Position numbers and translations under genes: made by a program. From positions 1-6,723 of the forward strand of contig JAUVJT010000120.1 in assembly GCA_030592225.1 (NCBI GenBank): a stretch of DNA of 6,723 bases, written 5' to 3'. Positions 1 through 5,331 of the stretch are shown piece by piece. Origin of the DNA: Candidatus Stahliibacteriota bacterium (GTDB taxonomy: Bacteria > Hydrothermota > Tepidihabitantia > B3-TA06). The notes beneath the pieces are model-generated. The model did not search any database. It was not told the DNA's origin and saw only the letters and a program-made list of their open reading frames with translations. Positions within the stretch are counted from its first letter, which is position 1. Every line of letters begins with the position of its first letter.

Positions 1-353
1 CAAATCTCATCGGTCCAGTTCAAGGATTGGTACGCACCATGCAGCGGTCGCTTCGTGCATTTATAAATACCCATATCCTATCGCCTGAAAACTGGGACAG
101 TATAGCTGCGATATTACCCAATGCTGAGCGCCCCGGCCTGATTAACCCGGACGGCCAGTTTGGACCGGGAACGCTCAGGCAGTTGCGAGTCTGCCAACAG
201 ATATGTGCAGACCTCCTTGAACGAGATTCTTTGAGGGTTGACGAAAATGTGGATACCAACGAACTTCGCTGGGAATGCGACGAATGGCTGTGCGGGCTGG
301 AGACCTGGAAGCTTTTGGAATCCAACACCTTCACCGTTGAACCGCATGATTAA
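1..353 (+). CDS. 3' end of a gene; peptidoglycan-binding-domain-like protein (partial)
   Basis: The frame is open from the left edge of the window, so the gene probably starts outside it; TTG at 27 and ATG at 39 are the first possible internal starts, but neither has a convincing ribosome binding site. About 116 residues are visible. The pattern resembles a PG_binding_1 fold: an opening V-x-x-M-Q-x-x-L helix (LVRTMQRSL), then the hallmark DGQFGPGT turn followed by LRQL and a Gln-rich helix, and finally a G-L-E-T-W-K-L-L ending like the family's usual G-x-x-T-W-x-x-L. The spacing between these elements is longer than in a standard 60-residue domain, so this is a divergent or insertion-bearing member. 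If correct, the protein would bind cell-wall or S-layer polymer. The stop TAA is at 351-353, four bases before the next gene's -35 box. The domain assignment comes from motif reading only. Confidence 0.45.
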   Translation, partial: NLIGPVQGLVRTMQRSLRAFINTHILSPENWDSIAAILPNAERPGLINPDGQFGPGTLRQLRVCQQICADLLERDSLRVDENVDTNELRWECDEWLCGLETWKLLESNTFTVEPHD

Positions 354-356
354 GGC

Positions 357-384
357 TTGACAACGTACATTTACAACGTAAAAT
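357..384 (+). promoter_or_regulatory. Sigma70-type promoter of the 391-1140 gene, leaderless layout
   Basis: A perfect -35 box TTGACA (357-362) is followed by a 16-bp spacer and a -10 box TAAAAT (379-384, five of six consensus bases). Six bases separate the -10 box from the ATG at 391, so transcription should begin at or within a base or two of the A of the ATG. No Shine-Dalgarno sequence is present (the bases before the ATG are TATATC). The inferred mRNA is therefore leaderless. Confidence 0.6.
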
Positions 385-390
385 TATATC

Positions 391-1140
391 ATGTTCATAT
401 TCGCATTACTACTCCTGGCTAATGGAAACATTGAAGATTATGGCCCGTTTTTCGACGGTCCTGAACTGCCTGCAAATTATACTAAATGGACATCATCCAA
501 AGACTCGTGTAAAATCTGGGATATTGAATGGATAGGATTCAAGTATACCGGAATTGAACAGAACCAGCCCCTGGACTTCCCATTACCTTTTACAATCAAC
601 CTTCCCGAATCAATAAATTTAAAAAGCGTAAGTGCAGACTCTTCAGGTGGAAGAGCATCGTATGCGTTTCCGTATGATGAAAAAATTGATATTGATTATT
701 CCCCAAATGGACTGGTTTCAATTGGATGGACTACAAATAATCAAAAAAGTGAATTAAACATAGAAAAACTCAGAAAATATATGATTTGCCGATTCTATGG
801 CTCATACAAAGCATTAGATACTAGCGGCGTTGAAAGAATCATTATCAGCAATAATGAAGCATACCGATTGCGTGCCCGTTGGTACTACAGCCAGTGTGAT
901 AATAGCGACGTTGAGACCGGCGCGGCAACAATCTACTTCATTCCTACTGAGAAGTATGCGTTTTTCATAAAATGCACCAATCTTCTTTTCAGCCGTGCGG
1001 ATCTAGATGATGGATTCATGGATTATTCAAAAGAGGTACGGGATTCTATCCTTGCCAACTGGGAATACGAACGCACCTACCCCAACAACATCGCCCAGCT
1101 TGAGCGCGCCGTGGAGCAAACGTTCAGGGTGAAGGAATAA
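391..1140 (+). CDS. Hypothetical protein, 249 aa, possibly exported
   Basis: I do not recognise this protein. It opens with a short hydrophobic run (MFIFALLLLANG) without a positively charged n-region, so it is at best a minimal or atypical signal peptide; cleavage after ANG would be possible. The rest is soluble-looking and aromatic-rich, with a beta-rich middle (about residues 40-130), Cys at 40, 133, 169 and 195, and a C-terminal part (about 175-225) where a strand pair (ATIYFIPTEKYAFFIKCTN) is followed by an acidic loop and a helix with DSILANWEYE. That ending is reminiscent of PsbP/Mog1-like small alpha-beta proteins, but this is weak inference. Start choice: a TAA in frame at 379-381 rules out any upstream start, and the promoter sits exactly on this ATG. 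Codon usage is more AT-rich than the core operon, suggesting an accessory gene. It is convergent with cvpA. Confidence 0.7.
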   Translation: MFIFALLLLANGNIEDYGPFFDGPELPANYTKWTSSKDSCKIWDIEWIGFKYTGIEQNQPLDFPLPFTINLPESINLKSVSADSSGGRASYAFPYDEKIDIDYSPNGLVSIGWTTNNQKSELNIEKLRKYMICRFYGSYKALDTSGVERIIISNNEAYRLRARWYYSQCDNSDVETGAATIYFIPTEKYAFFIKCTNLLFSRADLDDGFMDYSKEVRDSILANWEYERTYPNNIAQLERAVEQTFRVKE

Positions 1141-1202
1141 GATCCCCGCCCCTACCCGTTTTTTGTCTAAAGGTGTTGCGCTTTACTGTTGTGAAAATTC
1201 AA
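1141..1202. other. Short convergent intergenic gap
   Basis: This is the 62-bp gap between the stop codons of two convergent genes. It contains a short T run (about 1159-1164) but I see no convincing hairpin on either strand, so no terminator is called. Confidence 0.5.
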
Positions 1203-1697
1203 TCAGGCGGTCTGAGAGGCGGAGGCGTTCGTTATGGCGGGGAGGATGAGAAAAATCAAGTCAGCCAGAAGCCTGACCAGCCGGGTGTCGGCGTATATCT
1301 CGGCAAGGGGCGGGTGTAGCAGTAAAGATACCCAAATGAGCACGCACACGACGAAGGTGCCGATTATCAGGCCAGTGATGAATCCCAGAAGCTTGTTCAG
1401 CCAGCCCAGCAGGATGGCTGAAAACAGCTTATTTAAGAGAAATACCACCAGTGCTACCACAATCATCACCGCAATGAAAATGGCAAGGAAGGCAAGCACC
1501 TTGCCGAAGAACACCGAGCCTATCTTGGGTGTCAATATCTCAGCCAGCAGGGGTGTAAACCGCCAGCCAATGATGATTGCGGCGATGAAGCCGGCCACCG
1601 AGCCCAGAATCTTTATCGCTCCTTTAACCAGTCCCGATATCCCCGCTCCGACAATCAAAAGCAGGGCCGTGATATCCAGAATCAAGCCGGCAGTCAT
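1203..1697 (-). CDS. cvpA: CvpA family inner-membrane protein
   Basis: The 164-residue product is a multi-pass membrane protein with the CvpA pattern: D8 in a first hydrophobic helix (about 5-25), a G-x-x-K-G turn (GLVKG, 22-26), a Gly-rich second helix (28-46), a third long helix (63-90), and the family's NKLLGFITGLIIG segment (101-113) leading into helix four (to about 127). A short soluble tail follows. CvpA was named from colicin V production in E. coli; family members are widespread and their biochemical role is not settled. The ATG (1697-1695) overlaps the TGA of the merR-like gene (1696-1694) as ATGA, so translation is very likely coupled. It is the last gene of the operon. Family assignment is confident; function is not. 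Confidence 0.82.
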   Translation of the reverse strand: MTAGLILDITALLLIVGAGISGLVKGAIKILGSVAGFIAAIIIGWRFTPLLAEILTPKIGSVFFGKVLAFLAIFIAVMIVVALVVFLLNKLFSAILLGWLNKLLGFITGLIIGTFVVCVLIWVSLLLHPPLAEIYADTRLVRLLADLIFLILPAITNASASQTA

Positions 1698-2038
1698 TTG
1701 TCTTCCAGCATCTTCCTGACTTCGGCCAGTTCTTTCCTGACCCAGTCAAGGCGTTCACCCTGCACCTCTGAGAGCGGCAATTGCATCTGGCTGGAGAGCG
1801 CCATGAGAGCGGCAATCCGTTTGCGTGCGCCGGCTATGGAGTAGCCTTCGTGGTGCACCAGGCCGTCAATCAACCTGATCAACTCAATGTCGTGGTCCGA
1901 ATATATCCTGCGGCCTGCCGAGTTTTTTTTTGGCCGCAGCCAGCGGAACTCCTTTTCCCAGTAGCGCAGCACGTGGGGTTTTATGTCGGTAATCCGCGCC
2001 GCCTGGGTTATGGTGTAGAACCTCTCTTCTACCGTCAT
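1694..2038 (-). CDS. MerR-family transcriptional regulator, 114 aa
   Basis: A compact MerR-type DNA-binding protein. The helix-turn-helix spans about residues 8-30 (YTITQAARITDIKPHVLRYW), followed by the wing and the R-R-x-Y signature (GRRIYS, 42-47), then the second helical pair (DIELIRLIDGLVHHEGYSIAGARKRI, about 50-75). The C-terminus is a short charged helix (93-114) suited to dimer coiled-coil formation. There is no ligand-binding or metal-binding Cys cluster, so it is a minimal MerR with no visible effector domain. Start choice: the frame stays open up to an ATG at 2131, but the 31 extra residues do not resemble MerR proteins and that ATG lacks an SD; 2038 gives the normal domain boundary. 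The A9 run at 1923-1931 lies inside the PKKNS codons of the wing. The 4-bp overlap with cvpA suggests the two act together. Confidence 0.82.
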   Translation of the reverse strand: MTVEERFYTITQAARITDIKPHVLRYWEKEFRWLRPKKNSAGRRIYSDHDIELIRLIDGLVHHEGYSIAGARKRIAALMALSSQMQLPLSEVQGERLDWVRKELAEVRKMLEDK

Positions 2039-2115
2039 GTTCCCGGTTTCTTGAAATTGTTGTGATCTGTCTGCATCCTTATCAATAACGCGCGAACAAG
2101 GCCTGGCTTCAGCAC
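2035..2115 (-). CDS. Candidate small ORF / leader peptide upstream of merR, 26 aa
   Basis: Between gpsA and the MerR domain start lies an AGGAGGAGG run (minus strand, 2125-2117), the strongest Shine-Dalgarno sequence in the window. With AGGAGG at 2125-2120 and a 4-base spacer, the fitting start is GTG at 2115. That frame encodes 26 residues beginning M-L-K-P-G-L-V-R-A-L-L-I-R and stops with TGA at 2037-2035, overlapping the merR ATG (2038-2036) as ATGA, as at the other junctions of this operon. The merR ATG itself has only a weak SD, which fits re-initiation after this peptide. The alternative is that the SD-like run is simply the Gly-Arg-Arg-Arg codons of an N-terminally extended MerR starting at 2131. 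The peptide has no recognised family. Confidence 0.35.
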   Translation of the reverse strand: MLKPGLVRALLIRMQTDHNNFKKPGT

Positions 2116-2144
2116 ACCTCCTCCTACCCATGAGGTCGAAATGA

Positions 2145-3137
2145 CTACCATACTTCTTCCTTTAACGGCCGGGAAAGAAGCTTTGCTATCTCCTTGCGGG
2201 GATCGGCTGCGCGGTAAAGAATCCGGTAGGTGGCTTCGGTGATGGGCATCTCGACCCCATTCATCCTCCCCAGCCTGCGGGTAATCCTGCAGGTTTCAAC
2301 CCCTTCAGCCACCATACCCAGTTCGGTAAGTATCGCCTCCAGGTCTTTGCCCCGGGCCAGAGCAAGTCCCAGCCTGTGGTTGCGGGACGCGGGATTCCAG
2401 GCGGTGGTAACCAGGTCGCCCCAGCCGGCAAGCCCGGCAAAGGTACGGGGATCGGCTCCCAGCTTGCTACCCAATCTTATTATCTCGGCGGCACCTCTTG
2501 CCAGCAGAGCGGCTCTGGTGTTGGTGCCCGCACCCAGACCCTCGGCTATGCCGCAGCTTATGGCAATGATGTTCTTGAGCGCGCCGCCCAACTCCACCCC
2601 GACCACATCCCTGGAACGATATACCCGCATATTATCGAAGGAGAATATTTCCTGTATCCTTTTAACCTGTTTTTTGTTCTTTCCCGCCACTACCACCGCG
2701 GTGGGATGTCCCTTGATAACCTCCATGGCGATTGACGGCCCGGAAAGTACCGTTATCGGTGCGTTAGGAAATCTTTCTTCCCATATCTGGCTTGGCCTTA
2801 ATCCCTTTCTGGCGTCAATTCCTTTTATCAAACTCACCACCAGCGCGGGTGGTTTGAAGTTTTTGGGCAGCCTCCTCAGCGCGGCTTGCAGCGCCTGAGA
2901 GGGAACGGCAAGTGCAAGCATCCGGCATCCATCCACCGCTTGCGCAATCCTGGTGGTGTAGGAAAGCTCCCTGGGTATTTTTATCCCGGGCAGCACCCCG
3001 GGAATCTTGCGGGTCAGGTTGATTTTTTCCACGCGGAACTCGTTAATTTCCCATAACCTTACGTCATGTCCGGTCTTAAGAAGCTTTATGCCCAGGGTGC
3101 TTCCCCACGCGCCTGCTCCGAGAAAACTTATCCTCAT
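2145..3137 (-). CDS. gpsA: NAD(P)-dependent glycerol-3-phosphate dehydrogenase
   Basis: This cytosolic enzyme reduces dihydroxyacetone phosphate to sn-glycerol-3-phosphate, the backbone of phospholipids. The 330-residue length is normal. The N-terminal Rossmann domain shows GAGAWG (7-12) for the dinucleotide and SLIKGI (102-107), and LSGPS (131-135) precedes the switch to the catalytic domain. The catalytic lysine is K188 in GALKN, followed by the family block around GLGAGTNTRAALLARG (200-215), GWGDL (D241) and SRNHRLG (251-257). The last codons RPLKEEVW end at TAG (2147-2145). Start choice: ATG 3137-3135 begins directly with the nucleotide-binding strand (MRISFLGAG) and has GTGGAAAAG as ribosome binding site; the longer open frame upstream is a shadow of plsY. 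It follows plsY, whose displaced C-terminal frame ends with TGA at 3136-3134, an ATGA overlap. Confidence 0.95.
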   Translation of the reverse strand: MRISFLGAGAWGSTLGIKLLKTGHDVRLWEINEFRVEKINLTRKIPGVLPGIKIPRELSYTTRIAQAVDGCRMLALAVPSQALQAALRRLPKNFKPPALVVSLIKGIDARKGLRPSQIWEERFPNAPITVLSGPSIAMEVIKGHPTAVVVAGKNKKQVKRIQEIFSFDNMRVYRSRDVVGVELGGALKNIIAISCGIAEGLGAGTNTRAALLARGAAEIIRLGSKLGADPRTFAGLAGWGDLVTTAWNPASRNHRLGLALARGKDLEAILTELGMVAEGVETCRITRRLGRMNGVEMPITEATYRILYRAADPRKEIAKLLSRPLKEEVW

Positions 3138-3262
3138 CTTTTCCACAGTTTTTTCCACAGGCTCATCCGGGGTTCTTTCCCTGCGGCAAGCCTGGCGATA
3201 TTTCCCCTGTGTGCCCAGGCAATAATCAAGGCGCATCCGGCTGAGGCCTATATGGATGATAT
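3134..3262 (-). pseudogene. plsY: Displaced C-terminal segment of plsY (motif 3), beyond in-frame amber codons
   Basis: In the same frame as plsY, past its TAG, the reading continues I-S-S-I, a second TAG (3250-3248), then ASAGCALIIAWA followed by HRGNIARLAAGKEP and a basic tail, ending at TGA 3136-3134 overlapping the gpsA ATG. HRxNIxRLxxGxE is the third conserved cytoplasmic motif of PlsY, and the hydrophobic stretch before it is the end of the last membrane helix. Counting both amber codons as residues, the whole frame 3751-3134 is 205 residues plus stop, the usual PlsY size. The neighbouring frame supplies METLDIIHIGLS (about 3239-3274), which reads like the missing helix start, so two compensating single-base indels near 3276-3278 (CCC) and 3237-3241 (CCGG) would restore a seamless protein. 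Confidence 0.75.
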
Positions 3263-3751
3263 CTAAGGTCTCCATCCCGACCACACGTAGATAAGAACGG
3301 GTAATGCGGCGGCGGCCAGCACCGAGGCCACCGACACGTAGCCTGCGGTCAGGAGCAGCAGTATCCATATCCCCAGCCCGGTCAGGGCGGGGAAGGGCGC
3401 AAGCACCAGGAATACTGCAAAAGTGGTTGCGATTCCCTTGCCGCCTTTGAACCCCAGCCAGGGCGAAAAGACGTGTCCCAGGACCGCGGCCGCGCCCACT
3501 ATCCCGGGTAAGGGTGAAAACTGCAAGGCCAGGTATGCGGGAACCGCTCCCTTCACCGCGTCCAACAATCCGATAGCTATGCCCCAGCCAGTGCCCAGTG
3601 CGCGCATGGCGTTGGTAGTGCCGATGTTGCCCGAGCCTACCTTGCGAATGTCCACGCCCCTGGCCGCAGAAATCAGATACCCGAACGGTATGGAGCCTGA
3701 CAAGAATCCGAACAGGGCCAGTATCACCGTATCCCACAGCGGCGAGATCAT
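3263..3751 (-). CDS. plsY: Acyl-phosphate:glycerol-3-phosphate acyltransferase PlsY, interrupted before its third motif
   Basis: PlsY is the integral-membrane enzyme that transfers an acyl group from acyl-phosphate (made by PlsX) to position 1 of glycerol-3-phosphate. The 162 residues before the first stop contain motif 1, GSGNIGTTNAMR (39-50, with the essential Ser40 and Arg50), and motif 2, GHVFSPWLGFKGGKG (92-106), with hydrophobic helices at about 8-29, 55-75, 82-97 and 108-158. What is missing is motif 3 (His, Asn and Glu of HRxNI...E), which lies downstream beyond two TAG codons. As it stands the product would lack its last membrane helix and a motif reported as needed for activity in Streptococcus pneumoniae PlsY. 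The ATG (3751-3749) overlaps the der TGA (3750-3748). gpsA, next in the operon, makes its substrate. Family identity is certain; whether the gene is functional is open. Confidence 0.92.
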   Translation of the reverse strand: MISPLWDTVILALFGFLSGSIPFGYLISAARGVDIRKVGSGNIGTTNAMRALGTGWGIAIGLLDAVKGAVPAYLALQFSPLPGIVGAAAVLGHVFSPWLGFKGGKGIATTFAVFLVLAPFPALTGLGIWILLLLTAGYVSVASVLAAAALPVLIYVWSGWRP

Positions 3752-5043
3752 CTCTTTGGTCTCTGGGTCGGGGCAAGCTTGAGGTTGGTGCCCTCAAGCT
3801 CAAAGGAGTCGCGCAGACGATTCGTCAAAAACCTTACGTAATGCTCTTCCAACTCGGCCGGTTTGTTTGCCTCGACCAAAAACAGCGGGGGCGCGCCCTC
3901 TTTCTGGATGAGCCGGTATATCTTCACCCGGTGTCCGGGTGATCTCTCCATTGTCACCTGCTGAACGAACTCGCCCAATAGCTCCTTTGAGATTCGCCGG
4001 CTGCGTCGTTCGATAAGGGCCGAGACCGCGCCCACCAGTTCGTCCAACCCCTTCTTCTCCTTGCCCGATATCAGCACCCTGAAGAACTGCTGCAAGCCCC
4101 TGAACTGGTACGCCATTTCCTCCAGCTTACCCCTTATCGCCTGCTGGTCGAACAAATCCGTCTTGTTGAGAACGAATATCAATCCCTTCCTGCGCTCCAC
4201 CACTTCTGCCGCCAACCTCTTATCTTGCCGGGTGATGCCTTCGGTTAAATCAATCAGCAGCAGCACGATGTCGGCCCTGGCGACCGCCTTCCGCAACCGG
4301 GTCGAAGCGTAGTACTCCACCTGTTCCTTGATTTTGGTGCGTCTCCTCAACCCGGCGGTATCCACTATCCGCCATAGCCTGTCCTCGACCTCAATGTAGG
4401 TGTCCACCGGGTCGCGGGTGGTGCCGGGGACCTCATCCACCACTGCGCGTTCCTCGCCCACCAGCGCGTTCAGCAGTGTCGACTTTCCCGCGTTGGGCCG
4501 GCCCGCAATCAACAGCCTGATCTCGGGCTTAACCTCGTTCTGAACGTCAAACGTCAATTTCTCGCAGACCTCATCCAGCAGTTCGCCGAACCCCACCCCA
4601 TGCTCGGCAGATACCAGGAAAAGCTCGGCGCCGCCCAGGATATGAAAGGTGTGGGACTCCCATTCCGCGGTCCTCACGTCGCTCTTGTTCACCAGCACGA
4701 TGAACGGCTTTCCCTCCCTTCTCATCAACTCCGCCAGGGTCTTGTCCGATGGGTGCAAGCCCTCCTTGCCGTCCACCGCCAGCAGCACCAACTCGGCCTC
4801 GCGGATGGCCAGCTTGACCTGATGCCGCATCTGCTCTTCCAGCGGTCGCTCAGGCTCGGGGATGAACCCGCCGGTGTCAATCAACGTAAAGTTCTTGCCC
4901 GCCCAGTGCACGGTTCCGTATAGCCTGTCCCGGGTTATCCCCGGCTCCCGAAGGGTAATTGCCTCCCTGCGGCCTACCAGGCGATTAAACAGCGTTGACT
5001 TCCCCACGTTGGGACGCCCCACCAGCGCAACTACCCCGTTCAT
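3748..5043 (-). CDS. der: Ribosome-assembly GTPase Der (EngA)
   Basis: Der has two tandem GTPase domains and a C-terminal KH-like domain, and helps late assembly of the 50S ribosomal subunit. Domain 1: P-loop GRPNVGKST (9-17), DTGG (57-60), NKSD (119-122), SAEHG (145-149). Domain 2: P-loop GRPNAGKST (181-189), DTAG (228-231), NKTD (293-296). The linker between domains is short (about 163-175). The KH-like domain runs from about 350 to 431. At 431 residues it is at the short end of the family. One oddity: the G5 motif of domain 2 reads SGKEKKG (326-332) where SA is usual; this is a mild change. Start: ATG 5043-5041 gives the canonical N-terminus, with a GGTGGGG ribosome binding site upstream. 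It is the first gene of the operon, and its TGA overlaps the plsY ATG. Confidence 0.96.
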   Translation of the reverse strand: MNGVVALVGRPNVGKSTLFNRLVGRREAITLREPGITRDRLYGTVHWAGKNFTLIDTGGFIPEPERPLEEQMRHQVKLAIREAELVLLAVDGKEGLHPSDKTLAELMRREGKPFIVLVNKSDVRTAEWESHTFHILGGAELFLVSAEHGVGFGELLDEVCEKLTFDVQNEVKPEIRLLIAGRPNAGKSTLLNALVGEERAVVDEVPGTTRDPVDTYIEVEDRLWRIVDTAGLRRRTKIKEQVEYYASTRLRKAVARADIVLLLIDLTEGITRQDKRLAAEVVERRKGLIFVLNKTDLFDQQAIRGKLEEMAYQFRGLQQFFRVLISGKEKKGLDELVGAVSALIERRSRRISKELLGEFVQQVTMERSPGHRVKIYRLIQKEGAPPLFLVEANKPAELEEHYVRFLTNRLRDSFELEGTNLKLAPTQRPKR

Positions 5044-5118
5044 AACCCCACCATTTTGCGTTCCTTACGACTCATATCTCAAGTCGCTTCAGATAACGGC
5101 TTCTAAGTCGTGAAATAG

Positions 5119-5147
5119 AATATACCTTGCCCATCCTGTAATGATAA
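5119..5147 (-). promoter_or_regulatory. Likely promoter of the der-plsY-gpsA-merR-cvpA operon
   Basis: On the minus strand TTATCA (5147-5142, four of six -35 bases) and TATATT (5124-5119, five of six -10 bases) are separated by exactly 17 bp. Transcription would start near 5112, leaving a leader of about 70 bases before der. This is the best-spaced sigma70-like pair in the gap upstream of der. Confidence 0.45.
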
Positions 5148-5165
5148 CCGCTTATCGGGGATTAG

Positions 5166-5297
5166 TCAACACCTGCTGATACCCGTAGGGGCACTCAGTA
5201 TCTCAAGGGGCACGTTGAGGTCGGCCACTACAAACCAAAAGTCTATACGACAGGTGCGCAAATCATCGGCGATTCTTACAATAAGTTTCCTATCCTT
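5166..5297 (-). pseudogene. Possible remnant of a small nucleotidyltransferase-like gene
   Basis: A 44-codon open stretch without a good start runs to TGA at 5168-5166. Its middle, IADDLRTCRIDFWFVVADLN, has the look of the strand-rich segment after the catalytic Asp pair in minimal (MNT-type) nucleotidyltransferases, where L-x-x-S-x-L-P-F-x-V-D-V-V-D-L-N is common. The catalytic GS...DxD part is absent, and only about 30 bases separate this stretch from the DUF4145-like gene upstream, so if the reading is right most of the gene has been deleted. The similarity is short and judged by eye. Chance coding is a real alternative. The rest of the 5044-5331 spacer holds the der promoter and no other convincing gene. 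Confidence 0.2.
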
Positions 5298-5331
5298 TTA
5301 GAATGGCAAAGAAATACGGTTGATCTTGTCT

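Noticed and set aside
1694..2131. MerR protein starting at the ATG at 2131 (145 aa)
   Set aside because: The extra 31 residues are not MerR-like, that ATG lacks a ribosome binding site, and a well-placed SD serves a different frame; kept only as an alternative.
2230..2898. Long open frames on the plus strand opposite gpsA, der, plsY and cvpA (also 1234-1719, 3423-3782, 4600-4923)
   Set aside because: They are antisense to well-identified genes, have no family features or start signals, and are typical GC-rich shadows.
3138..3159. Tandem TTTTCCACA copies (3139-3147, 3151-3159) and TTATCCACA at 6131-6139 as DnaA boxes or an origin
   Set aside because: Both lie inside coding sequence (the first encodes a repeated Leu-Trp-Lys-Lys at the plsY end), there is no dnaA/dnaN context or AT-rich unwinding region, and isolated 9-mers occur by chance.
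3248..3265. Pyrrolysine or general amber recoding in plsY
   Set aside because: gpsA in the same operon ends normally at TAG, and the alternative frame METLDIIHIGLS gives a more natural membrane helix, so indels explain the region better.
2145..3803. A 552-codon open frame suggesting a gpsA fusion protein
   Set aside because: Everything upstream of 3137 is the out-of-frame shadow of plsY and the end of der; gpsA starts normally with its Rossmann strand at 3137.
5178..5202. GATAC...GTATC inverted repeat as a terminator or regulatory hairpin
   Set aside because: Arms are only five bases, with a 15-base loop and no T run after it.
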